A stretch of DNA of 13,946 nucleotides from an uncultured Oxalobacteraceae bacterium (GTDB lineage: Bacteria; Pseudomonadota; Gammaproteobacteria; Burkholderiales; Burkholderiaceae): NCBI GenBank assembly GCA_946478765.1, contig CAMLDH010000075.1, positions 1 through 13,946 on the forward strand, in the 5' to 3' direction. The notes beneath the pieces were generated by a model. It was not told the DNA's origin, made no database searches, and saw only the letters and a program-made list of their open reading frames with translations. This document shows, piece by piece, positions 1-7,300 of this stretch; position 1 is the first letter of the stretch, and each line of letters opens with the position of its first letter. The position numbers and the translations under genes are program-made.

Positions 1-7
1 GAGCGAC

Positions 8-23
8 GTGTGGCGAGCCACAC
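8..23. repeat. Short perfect hairpin at window edge, possible foldback remnant
   Basis: A perfect 6-bp stem (GTGTGG / CCACAC) closes a CGAG loop. The centre of the foldback element at 5267-5421 is also a stem around a CGAG loop and is likewise followed by CAACG-type sequence. This may be the inner half of a related, diverged foldback cut by the window edge, but the resemblance is short. The rest of 1-127 holds no gene or recognisable signal. Confidence 0.3.
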
Positions 24-127
24 TAGCGAGGGGCAACGCAGCAATGCGCCCGCCAACGCGGTGCAAGGGGGTATTTTCTTTTCAGGAAATCGCCTAAGTG
101 CGGTTCAACTGGACTGACTCTGACTAC

Positions 128-1057
128 CTAACGTAAAGTCGGGCTGGACTTTTCTGCCGTGCGTTGCAGAGGAGACAAGGGATGTGTCGCCGACATATTG
201 ACTTGTTTCGGCACGTTGCGCTGAATCCAGTTCAGCATGTCTTGCCAGATGCGCCCCACTTCAGCATCCGACGGCATGGTGCGCGCGTTGGGCAACTCGA
301 TCGTGATCACCGGGATATTCTTGTGCGTGCCGCTATAGTTGCCGAGTGAACCGGGATACACGCCGACGCGGTTGAACACCAGCCGCCCGAAGCGTTGTGG
401 CGGTGCTACCGGGCCATCGAAATCCAGTACGCCAAACGGTGCATGCACCGAGATAATCACATCCGGCTGAAACCGCTCCATTTCCTGATTGACCCAGCGG
501 CTTTCCGGCTCGGACAACGGCGCGCGCCCGGGAAAACGGCGTGGATCGCTCTGGGTCACCTTGGCCCAGTAACGCGGTGCATCTTTTTGCCAGCCGGGCG
601 TGGGGAAATTACGGTTCAGGTCGACACCGTTGGCGTTCACACGCCGGGGTTTCGGCGCCAGCAAACCATCGGGATTGACTACCGGCACGACCGTCCATTG
701 GAATTCCTGTGCCAGCGGCGTTTTCATCCATTGCAGCCATTGAAAAACAATGGCGGAAGCGGTCAATTCATCGCCATGTATTCCACCTAGCAGCAGAATA
801 CGGATGGCCTTATTGTTATCCTTGTTTTTCTCAGCAGGTATCTGGCGCATCAGGATAGGAAACCCTTGCCGGGATAGCGCGCCGGTGGGCGTCAGTGCGC
901 TGCTTTGGCAGGTGGCCGTCGATACGCCGGGCAAGCGGACCGTCAGGCGCTTGCACCAGTCAGGCTGTTGCGCGGCACTGGCCGCCTTGCCGAAAGCAGG
1001 GGCAATCAGGCAGAAAGCCAAACCAGAGATGACGACGGCGCGTTGAAGGAAGTGCAC
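128..1057 (-). CDS. Secreted M14-family zinc carboxypeptidase, MpaA-like (murein peptide amidase)
   Basis: Predicted zinc metallopeptidase of 309 aa. The N-terminus (about residues 1-28) is a signal peptide: a short polar start, a hydrophobic core (VVISGLAFCLIAPAF) and an Ala-rich cleavage region, so the mature enzyme should be periplasmic. M14 hallmarks are visible in order: GGIHGDE (zinc ligands H94 and E97), NPDG (128-131), DLNRNFP (substrate-binding R149), SVHAP (third ligand H205) and ITIELPNA (candidate catalytic E254). This pattern fits the MpaA/DUF2817 side of M14, whose characterised members cleave the gamma-D-Glu-diaminopimelate bond of murein peptides; that substrate is inferred here. 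The start is GTG with no clear Shine-Dalgarno, supported by the signal peptide that follows. It is transcribed in the same direction as metK but separated from it by 224 bp and a foldback repeat, so probably independently. Confidence 0.85.
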   Translation of the reverse strand: MHFLQRAVVISGLAFCLIAPAFGKAASAAQQPDWCKRLTVRLPGVSTATCQSSALTPTGALSRQGFPILMRQIPAEKNKDNNKAIRILLLGGIHGDELTASAIVFQWLQWMKTPLAQEFQWTVVPVVNPDGLLAPKPRRVNANGVDLNRNFPTPGWQKDAPRYWAKVTQSDPRRFPGRAPLSEPESRWVNQEMERFQPDVIISVHAPFGVLDFDGPVAPPQRFGRLVFNRVGVYPGSLGNYSGTHKNIPVITIELPNARTMPSDAEVGRIWQDMLNWIQRNVPKQVNMSATHPLSPLQRTAEKSSPTLR

Positions 1058-1213
1058 GATTGGATCAAGTGCTTGTTGCTGTAAAGCACCGCATCAAAAA
1101 GAGGTACTTTAGCTTTTTATTCGTGCGACGTCGAGGAAAAATCCGCGAAATTCTTCGGCTTTGACAGGTGAATATAGAGTGCTGCGTTGCTGGGCAGTCG
1201 CCACTGGGGGTGT

Positions 1214-1275
1214 CGGGGACAGAGCGGGGCACCCAAGCGAGGCCTTATAAGGCCTTGGCAGCCAGCTCTGTCCCG
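1214..1275. repeat. Foldback repeat with nested palindrome just downstream of metK
   Basis: Outer arms GGGACAGAGC (1216-1225) and GCTCTGTCCC (1265-1274) are perfect inverted copies. Nested between them is the perfect 16-bp palindrome AGGCCTTATAAGGCCT (1240-1255), extended by CCAAG (1233-1237) and CTTGG (1254-1258) with a small bulge. It begins only 6 bp past the metK stop and could fold in the metK transcript. There is no clean T-tract on the minus strand after it, so it looks more like a REP/BIME-type intergenic repeat that may protect or end the message than a canonical intrinsic terminator. The remaining sequence from 1058 to 1213 shows no gene. Confidence 0.6.
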
Positions 1276-1281
1276 TAATTC

Positions 1282-2445
1282 TTACAAACCGGCGCTCGCG
1301 CGCAATGCCGCCGCCTTGTCGGTACGCTCCCAGCTGAACTCCGGCTCTTCGCGGCCGAAATGACCATAGGCTGCGCTCTTTTGATAAATCGGACGCAACA
1401 AATCGAGCATCTGCACGATGCCTTTTGGACGCAAGTCGAAATGCTCCCGCACCAAGGCGGTGATCTGCTCGTCGGAAATCGCACCGGTGCCTTCGGTATA
1501 GACCGTGATGTTAATCGGCTTGGCGACGCCGATCGCATAGCTGACCTGGATCTGGCATTGCCGCGCAAGACCGGCGGCGACAATGTTTTTGGCAACATAG
1601 CGTGCGGCATACGCGGCAGACCGATCAACCTTCGATGGATCCTTCCCGGAAAACGCGCCGCCGCCGTGCGGACACGCGCCGCCGTAAGTATCGACAATGA
1701 TCTTGCGGCCGGTCAGCCCACAATCGCCTTGCGGACCGCCGATGACGAAACGGCCGGTCGGGTTCACCAGGTAACGGGTGTTTTTCAGCCATTCCTGCGG
1801 CACCGACGGCTTGATGATCAATTCGATTGCGGCTTCTTCGATTGCCTTGTGCTCCATTTCGGGCGCATGCTGCGTCGAGAGCACCACGGTGTCGATTGCG
1901 ACTGGACGGCCATCGACGTATTTCAATGTGACTTGGGATTTGGCATCCGGACGCAGCCACGGCAAGCGGCCATCCTTGCGCAATTGCGATTGGCGTTCGA
2001 CGATGCGGTGCGCGTAGTAAATTGCGGCCGGCATCAATTCCGGCGTCTCATCGCAGGCGTAACCGAACATCAACCCTTGGTCGCCGGCGCCTTGATCGAG
2101 ATCAATTCCCTTGCCTTCGTCCACGCCCTGCGCAATATCGGGCGATTGCTTGTCGTAACCGACCAGCACTGAGCAACTTTTGTAATCGATACCGTAGTCG
2201 GCGTTGTCATACCCGATACGCTTGATGGTTTCGCGCGCGACGCTGATGTAATCGACATTCGCATGTGTGGTAATTTCGCCGGCCAACACAACCAGACCAG
2301 TATTGCACAAGGTTTCGGCGGCGACGCGCGCTTTCGGGTCTTGCGCCAGGACGGCATCGAGAATCGCGTCGGAAATCTGATCGGCGACTTTATCGGGATG
2401 ACCTTCGGAAACGGATTCTGAGGTGAAGAGGTATTCATGTGCCAT
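1282..2445 (-). CDS. metK: S-adenosylmethionine synthetase (methionine adenosyltransferase)
   Basis: Makes S-adenosylmethionine from methionine and ATP in the cytosol; 387 aa, the usual length for bacterial MetK. The N-terminus [19 protein letters not shown] carries the ATP/methionine-binding H16 and D18. Further on are the family signatures [12 protein letters not shown] and [19 protein letters not shown] with its P-loop-like glycines and the Lys/Asp residues of the active site. An upstream in-frame ATG would add 13 residues, but the start at 2445 matches the conserved family N-terminus and has GGGAG seven bases upstream. It diverges from the lpxL-type genes across a 178-bp spacer containing a good sigma70-type promoter. 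Nothing in the protein looks degraded. Confidence 0.98.
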   Translation of the reverse strand: MAHEYLFTSESVSEGHPDKVADQISDAILDAVLAQDPKARVAAETLCNTGLVVLAGEITTHANVDYISVARETIKRIGYDNADYGIDYKSCSVLVGYDKQSPDIAQGVDEGKGIDLDQGAGDQGLMFGYACDETPELMPAAIYYAHRIVERQSQLRKDGRLPWLRPDAKSQVTLKYVDGRPVAIDTVVLSTQHAPEMEHKAIEEAAIELIIKPSVPQEWLKNTRYLVNPTGRFVIGGPQGDCGLTGRKIIVDTYGGACPHGGGAFSGKDPSKVDRSAAYAARYVAKNIVAAGLARQCQIQVSYAIGVAKPINITVYTEGTGAISDEQITALVREHFDLRPKGIVQMLDLLRPIYQKSAAYGHFGREEPEFSWERTDKAAALRASAGL

Positions 2446-2515
2446 TGCAAGCTCCCATATCAGTAGTGGCCATGTCGCGGCCAACTGAATGAGCCTGCGA
2501 CGCTTTAGCGAAACT

Positions 2516-2544
2516 TATATACCGCCTCGCAAGTTGTCTGTTAA
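2516..2544 (-). promoter_or_regulatory. Sigma70-type promoter for metK
   Basis: On the minus strand, TTAACA (2544-2539) and TATATA (2521-2516) are separated by exactly 17 bp. This predicts a transcription start near 2509 and a leader of about 63 nt before the metK ATG. No riboswitch family could be recognised in that leader. Confidence 0.65.
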
Positions 2545-2553
2545 CTCGGCGGT
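2521..2553. promoter_or_regulatory. Inverted repeat bracketing the metK -35 box, possible operator
   Basis: ACCGCC (2521-2526) and GGCGGT (2548-2553) are perfect inverted copies with the metK -35 hexamer between them. A nested AGTT/AACT pair (2532-2535, 2543-2546) adds to the symmetry. It lies in the spacer between divergent metK and the lpxL-type genes, so it could bind a regulator of either or both. The regulator is unknown, and the chance of a random 6-bp inverted repeat is not negligible. Confidence 0.3.
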
Positions 2554-2623
2554 TTCAAGATAATGCTTTCATGCTATTTTACGCCTCTTGAAAAAAATCA
2601 GCAAAACAGTTGAGCCTCCCTTG

Positions 2624-3481
2624 ATGCTTATCACACTCTTCCGCTTGCTATCGAAACTGCCATTGCCTGCCTTGCATGCAATGGGTGCCGCACTTGGCTG
2701 GTTAGTGTATCTGGCGTCGCCTTCTTATCGCAATAGACTAAAAGGCAACATCAATCGTGCCGGCTATACCCGTCACCTGACGAGCGCCATTGCCGAGTCC
2801 GGCAAAAACATCCTCGAACTACCCTTCATCTGGTGCGCACCGCCCGAGCGCGTACTGAAGACCGCGACCATCGAGAACTGGAACGTGGTGCAGGACGCGC
2901 TTGATGCGCAGCACGGCGTTATTTTCCTGACCCCGCATCTCGGTTGTTTTGAGATCATTGCGCAAGCGCTGGCCGCAAAAATGCCGTTGACGGTGCTGTA
3001 TCGCCCGCCGCGCAAGGACGCGTTGAAACCGCTGATCGAAGGTGCACGGGCGCGTCACAATCTGGCGCTGGCGCCGGCCAATTTGTCCGGCGTGCGCATG
3101 CTTTTCAAAGTACTCAAGAAAAACGGTTCGATCGGCCTGCTGCCCGATCAGGTGCCGCAACACGGCGAAGGCGTGTGGGCGAATTTTTTCGGCAAGCCGG
3201 CCTATACGATGACGCTTTCCGCCAAACTGCACCAGATGACCGGAGCGCCTATTCTGCTGACATATGCGGAACGCTTGTCGCAAGGACAAGGCTATGTGAT
3301 TCGGTTCGTGCCGTTCGAGCAAACGCTGGGCGGCGCCCCGGAAGAACAAGCCGGCGCAATCAATGCGGCGATGGAGCAATTGATCGCGCGCTGTCCGGCA
3401 CAATATTTCTGGAGTTATAACCGCTACAAGACGCCGCCCGGTGTGGTTGCGCCGTCACCCAATTCCAAGGTCGATCAATGA
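2624..3481 (+). CDS. Lipid A biosynthesis acyltransferase, LpxL/HtrB family (first of two)
   Basis: Inner-membrane enzyme of the LpxL/LpxM family that transfers a secondary fatty acyl chain from acyl-ACP to a lipid A precursor. The protein is 285 aa with an N-terminal hydrophobic anchor (about residues 5-32, LPLPALHAMGAALGWLVYLA). The HX4E catalytic motif is at 105-110 (HLGCFE). Further family signatures are YRPPR after it, GLLPDQVP, and the C-terminal QYFWSYNRYK block. The ATG at 2624 is chosen because it begins the usual MLxxLFRLLSxLP-type N-terminus; a TTG at 2588 would add 12 residues but has no Shine-Dalgarno and sits next to a possible -10 (TATTTT, 2575-2580). The stop overlaps the ATG of the next gene (ATGA), which implies translational coupling. 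Which acyl chain it adds cannot be told. Confidence 0.9.
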   Translation: MLITLFRLLSKLPLPALHAMGAALGWLVYLASPSYRNRLKGNINRAGYTRHLTSAIAESGKNILELPFIWCAPPERVLKTATIENWNVVQDALDAQHGVIFLTPHLGCFEIIAQALAAKMPLTVLYRPPRKDALKPLIEGARARHNLALAPANLSGVRMLFKVLKKNGSIGLLPDQVPQHGEGVWANFFGKPAYTMTLSAKLHQMTGAPILLTYAERLSQGQGYVIRFVPFEQTLGGAPEEQAGAINAAMEQLIARCPAQYFWSYNRYKTPPGVVAPSPNSKVDQ

Positions 3482-4374
3482 AGTTATTAATCGGTGTAAT
3501 GTGGTTGTTGCATTGGCTACCGCTAACCTGGCTGGGACGGTTGGGAGAAGCGATCGGGACCTTGTTGTTTGCCGCCGTCAAATCACGCCGCACGGTTGCC
3601 CTGACCAATCTGCGTCTGTGCTTTCCGGAGTTGACCGAGGGCGAAAGGCGCGCCATCGCAAAAAAACATTTTCAGGCTTATGCACGCGCCATCCTGGAGC
3701 GCGGCATCTTGTGGTGGGCATCCGAGGCACGTCTCAAACGGCTGATTGTAGTGGAGCCTGAGATACCGCTGGAGGCGATTCAATCCGGCCCGATCATTTT
3801 ATTGTGCCCGCATTTCGTTTGCCTCGATGTTGCAGGCGTAGCGGTGGCGCGGGAATCCTCCGCCTGTTCCATTTACACGCCCCAGCGCAATCGGGTCTTC
3901 GATGAAGCGCTGCGCAAAGGGCGTTCGCGCTTTCACCCGGTCCGCCTGCTTGCGCGCGCAGACGGCATCAAACCCATCATTCGCGCGATGCGCGAACACG
4001 TGCCTTACTTCATGCTGCCGGATCTGGATTTTGGCGCGAAAGATGCCGAATTCATTCCTTTTTTTGGCGTACCGGCGGCAACGCTCACTGCACCGGCACG
4101 CATTGCAACGGCAACGGGCGCAAAAATCATCCCCATCGTTGCAACATTCCTGCCGAATTATCAAGGCTGGAAGGTGACTTTCTATCCGGCGTGGGATATC
4201 GGCTCCAGCGCCGACATCATTGCATCGACGCACCAAATGAACGCATTCATCGAAGCGCGGGCACGCGAGACACCGGCTGAGTATTGGTGGGCGCACAAGC
4301 GCTTCAAGACGCGTCCGCCCGGCGTGCCCGGCGTGTACAATCAGACCGATCCCGATACGATTCCGATGCAATAA
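3478..4374 (+). CDS. Lipid A biosynthesis acyltransferase, LpxL family (second of two)
   Basis: Second lysophospholipid acyltransferase-like enzyme of lipid A synthesis, 298 aa. The N-terminal membrane anchor is about residues 4-34. The catalytic motif is HX4D at 112-117 (HFVCLD), whereas the upstream paralogue has HX4E; both forms occur in the family. Other matching segments are YTPQRNRVFDEALRKGR (substrate/ACP region), MLPDLDFG in place of the GLLPDQVP segment, and the C-terminal EYWWAHKRFKTRPPG signature. It starts within the stop of the preceding gene, so the two are almost certainly one operon; dapF follows after 22 bp. The pair probably adds the two secondary acyl chains of lipid A (an LpxL- and an LpxM-like role). 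Which does which is not resolvable from sequence. Confidence 0.9.
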   Translation: MKLLIGVMWLLHWLPLTWLGRLGEAIGTLLFAAVKSRRTVALTNLRLCFPELTEGERRAIAKKHFQAYARAILERGILWWASEARLKRLIVVEPEIPLEAIQSGPIILLCPHFVCLDVAGVAVARESSACSIYTPQRNRVFDEALRKGRSRFHPVRLLARADGIKPIIRAMREHVPYFMLPDLDFGAKDAEFIPFFGVPAATLTAPARIATATGAKIIPIVATFLPNYQGWKVTFYPAWDIGSSADIIASTHQMNAFIEARARETPAEYWWAHKRFKTRPPGVPGVYNQTDPDTIPMQ

Positions 4375-4396
4375 ATACTAACTTGTTCATTCGCGC

Positions 4397-5248
4397 ATGA
4401 AACTCAAATTCACCAAAATGCATGGTGCCGGCAACGACTTTGTCGTAATCGACGCAATCAATCAGCAGATCGAATTCACGCCGGCGCAATGGCAGTTCCT
4501 GGCCGACCGGCGCTTCGGCGTGGGCGCAGACCAGATGCTGGTGGTCGAGAAAGCGCAGTCGGCCAATGTCGATTTCCGCTACCGCATCTATAACGCAGAT
4601 GGCGGCGAAGTCGAGCAATGCGGCAACGGCGCGCGCGCATTCGTCAAATTCGTTACCGACAAAGGCTTGACCGACAAGCGTGCAATCAAGGTCGAAACCA
4701 TGTCGGGCGTGATCGAGCCGAGACTCGAAGCCGACGGACGCATCACCGTCAATATGGGTGCGCCGGTTCTGCAGGCAGCGCGCGTGCCGTTCGATGCGGC
4801 CGGCCTGCAGGGCAAAGCCGAGGCCAACGACATGCTATGGCCGCTCGACATCAACGGCAAAACCATCTGGATCTCAGCGGTATCGATGGGCAATCCGCAC
4901 GCGGTGCAAGTGGTCGATGACCTTGCCTCTGCACCGGTCAATAGCGATGGTCCGCTGATCGAGCATCACCCGCGCTTTCCCAATCGCGTCAATGCCGGGT
5001 TCATGCAGGTGGTCAGCCGGCATCACATCAAGCTGCGCGTATTTGAACGCGGCGCCGGCGAAACGCTGGCCTGCGGCACCGGCACGTGCGCGGCGGTCGT
5101 GGCCGGCATCAATCGCGGCCTGCTGGATTCGCCGGTGAGAGTGGAAGCGCGCGGCGGCGAGTTATCGATCGCATGGGCCGGCGGTACCGCACCGGTACTG
5201 CTGACCGGTCCTGCAGTGAGCGTATTCGAAGGCGAAATCGACATTTGA
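4397..5248 (+). CDS. dapF: Diaminopimelate epimerase
   Basis: Interconverts LL- and meso-diaminopimelate for lysine and peptidoglycan synthesis, by a two-base mechanism using a pair of cysteines. Both are present: C75 in EQCGNGAR and C226 in [10 protein letters not shown]. The start [19 protein letters not shown] is the canonical family N-terminus, and the substrate-binding GNPHAV segment is at 165-170. Length 283 aa is typical. It sits 22 bp after the second acyltransferase and is probably part of that transcript. In many proteobacteria dapF is followed directly by a DUF484 gene and xerC. Here those lie 3.8 kb downstream, beyond a foldback element, a convergent gene, a porin and a toxin-antitoxin pair. 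Confidence 0.97.
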   Translation: MKLKFTKMHGAGNDFVVIDAINQQIEFTPAQWQFLADRRFGVGADQMLVVEKAQSANVDFRYRIYNADGGEVEQCGNGARAFVKFVTDKGLTDKRAIKVETMSGVIEPRLEADGRITVNMGAPVLQAARVPFDAAGLQGKAEANDMLWPLDINGKTIWISAVSMGNPHAVQVVDDLASAPVNSDGPLIEHHPRFPNRVNAGFMQVVSRHHIKLRVFERGAGETLACGTGTCAAVVAGINRGLLDSPVRVEARGGELSIAWAGGTAPVLLTGPAVSVFEGEIDI

Positions 5249-5266
5249 GAAGCATCTGCGCCGTTA

Positions 5267-5421
5267 TACCAATCCTCATCCATAACGTGACAATGAAATT
5301 GATGGATTTTTTCGGCTGGCAAGGCGAGAGGAGGCGCCATAGCGAGCTATGGCAACGACGAACAACGCGGCCAGACGGAAAAAGACGCGATTTAATGTCA
5401 CGTTATGGATGAGGATTGGTA
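5267..5421. mobile_element. 155-bp MITE-like foldback element with 26-bp perfect terminal inverted repeats
   Basis: The termini 5267-5292 and 5396-5421 are 26-bp perfect inverted copies (each starting TACCAATCCTCATCCATAAC when read inward). TTA lies immediately outside both ends (5264-5266 and 5422-5424), a likely 3-bp target duplication. Symmetry continues inward with mismatches to an exact central hairpin, GCCATAG-CGAG-CTATGGC (5336-5353), whose midpoint coincides with the element midpoint. The whole element can therefore fold as one long hairpin. There is no coding capacity, so any movement would need a transposase supplied elsewhere. The right-hand TTA is also the stop codon (TAA) of the convergent Sel1 gene, and the left end is 18 bp past the dapF stop. 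It may serve as a two-way terminator. Confidence 0.85.
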
Positions 5422-7125
5422 TTAGTTGTTCACCAGATTTTTAAGCCGATACAGTCGCTGCCGATAACTGCCTTCCGGCCCTTCCGGACCGCAATCGACA
5501 TTTTCAAACAAGCGAACGATGCGGTCGAGTGTTTGCCGTTCCGCTGCCGTTTGCACCAGTATCAGGCGGCGCTTGCTGCGGGGACGCTGCGCCCGCAGGT
5601 CGATCAGTAGGCAATGTCCGTAATCGGCTGCATTCAGATCGAGCAGCAACGCTTCCGAACGCGACAAGCCGAATAGCGCCGCCAACTCGATACGCGCGGC
5701 GAGAAACGGATACAGGCTTACCAGGTCGCGCGTCAATTGCCGTTGCGCGGCGAGCGCCCATGGCGCCGGCGCTGGCGGCATCGCCACTTTACCCAGCCAG
5801 GCTTTCGCCTCGCCGATATTTTGTGCGACCGCTTTTTGCAGCCAGTAAGCAGCGCGGATATCCTTGCGCGGATCGTCGCGGCGGGTGCGCCACGCCGCAA
5901 TTCCCAATTCCAGCTGCGCGACGCCGTGCCCCGCTTCCGCGGCTTTTCCCAGGTAGCGCTGCGCATCCGCCACATTACGTTGAGAGCATTCCGGTTTCAA
6001 ATAAATCCTCGACAATGCATACCACGCGTGTGCGCTGCCTTGCTCCCCAGCCAGGATCAGCCAGCGGATCGATTTTTTATAATTGGCAAGTCCGGGAAGG
6101 TGAGGAATGCGTTTGCCGTCGGCATCCATTTTTGCAAACCATAGTCCTAGATAAAATTGCGCATTCCTGTCGCCCGCCAGCGCAGCCAATTCCCAAAACC
6201 GTTCGATCTCGCTGGCGTTGAATTGAGGAGAAGAACACAGCGCTTGCGCGCAACGCGACAGCAAAATAGCGTCTTCATGCCGCAAGCGCTGATCAACGGC
6301 ATCACGCTCAGCCAACTTGCGCGCCAGCGGCAATGCCCAGTGTAAATATGTCGGATGATCGGCGGCATTCCATGCATGGTCTGCCAATACATATTGCGCT
6401 TGCGTCACACCGCCTTCGGCAGCGCGCGACGCCCATTTCAGCATGGCGTTTTTTGCGCTCGATGAGGGAATTGCGTTGTCGCTTGTCTGGCGAATCGGCT
6501 TGGCGGATGCGTCGTGAGGCGGGTCCTGGTCCGGTTTGCCGAGCTGTTGCGCCAATAGCCACTGCGCATCCGCAATGCCGGCGCGGGCGGCCGCTTCCAG
6601 TGCCAGCATTGCCTTGCGCCGCAGCACCGGATCCGGCGGATCGGTTTCAGGTTGCAACACCAGCTTCGCAAATACCAACCCCGCCTGCACCAAGCCGGCA
6701 TCGAAGGCGCGCTCGTACCAGATGCGCAACTTCTTGGGCAAGGTCGCTTGCCGTGCAATCTCGTAGGGCACATGGCTGCCGATCAAGAGCCACGCATCGC
6801 GCTCCTCTTGGCTGGCGGCGCGATCCAGCCAATACAAGGCAGTCGCGGGGCTTTTCGGCAAACCGTTACCGCCATACAAGTAGCGCTTGCCTAACGCCAA
6901 TTGGGCTGATGCCTGCCCGGCACGCGCGGCACGGATAATAAGTAATTCTTCGCGGCTGGCCATGAAGATGTTTGCCTCGGAAGCGACTGCTGAACTGCTG
7001 ACAGCATCCCTCGAATCACTACAAACTCCGCTGATCAAGCGCAATCGCGCGCAGGGTTTTTTAGGCTTTTGTTCTAGGGCGTCCGCACTGTGCACAAAAC
7101 GCGACAGATGCGCTTGAGCATCCAT
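5422..7125 (-). CDS. Sel1/TPR-repeat protein with an unrecognised C-terminal domain
   Basis: Solenoid protein, probably a protein-protein interaction scaffold; the partner is unknown. From the ATG at 7125 it is 567 aa. About seven or eight Sel1-type helical hairpins run from residue ~60 to ~450, each with an A..G...AQ..LG core: GQASAQLALGKRYLYGG, GIADAQWLLAQQLG, GVTQAQYVLADHAW, GDRNAQFYLGLWFAK, GSAHAWYALSRIYL, GHGVAQLELGIAAW, IGEAKAWLGKVA. After a Pro/Ala-rich hinge (~450-460), residues ~465-567 form a charged alpha/beta-looking region (ELAALFGLSRSEALLLDL ... RLILVQTAAERQTLDRIVR) that I do not recognise. No signal peptide is seen, so it is probably cytoplasmic. The start is uncertain: ATG at 6963, with GAGG 11 bases upstream, would drop a repeat-free N-terminal 54 residues, and a TTG at 7188 would lengthen it. 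Its stop codon coincides with the target duplication of the foldback element. It diverges from the porin. Confidence 0.75.
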   Translation of the reverse strand: MDAQAHLSRFVHSADALEQKPKKPCARLRLISGVCSDSRDAVSSSAVASEANIFMASREELLIIRAARAGQASAQLALGKRYLYGGNGLPKSPATALYWLDRAASQEERDAWLLIGSHVPYEIARQATLPKKLRIWYERAFDAGLVQAGLVFAKLVLQPETDPPDPVLRRKAMLALEAAARAGIADAQWLLAQQLGKPDQDPPHDASAKPIRQTSDNAIPSSSAKNAMLKWASRAAEGGVTQAQYVLADHAWNAADHPTYLHWALPLARKLAERDAVDQRLRHEDAILLSRCAQALCSSPQFNASEIERFWELAALAGDRNAQFYLGLWFAKMDADGKRIPHLPGLANYKKSIRWLILAGEQGSAHAWYALSRIYLKPECSQRNVADAQRYLGKAAEAGHGVAQLELGIAAWRTRRDDPRKDIRAAYWLQKAVAQNIGEAKAWLGKVAMPPAPAPWALAAQRQLTRDLVSLYPFLAARIELAALFGLSRSEALLLDLNAADYGHCLLIDLRAQRPRSKRRLILVQTAAERQTLDRIVRLFENVDCGPEGPEGSYRQRLYRLKNLVNN

Positions 7126-7300
7126 GTTGCCGATGCAAGCTGTGACAAAAAAGCCACATTCGCATTCGACTTTATCCGTTTCGGCCAAACCTTCGGATTG
7201 CAGAAGACCAGTTCTCCGGCGGCCTACTCAACAGCACTTAATGTTCATTCATCCGACTCGTGCGGATCTCACTAATACTTTCTCACTTAAGGATAAATCG

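Noticed and set aside
1360..2172. Long plus-strand open frame opposite metK
   Set aside because: It lies wholly antisense to a strongly conserved gene, has an unnatural Arg/Asp/His-rich composition and matches no family.
2446..2515. SAM-responsive riboswitch in the metK leader
   Set aside because: The leader is only about 63 nt and I could not match it to any SAM or SAH riboswitch consensus.
7140..7157. CRP-like site (TGTGA ... CACA) before the porin
   Set aside because: The half-sites are spaced two bases too far apart for the CRP consensus.
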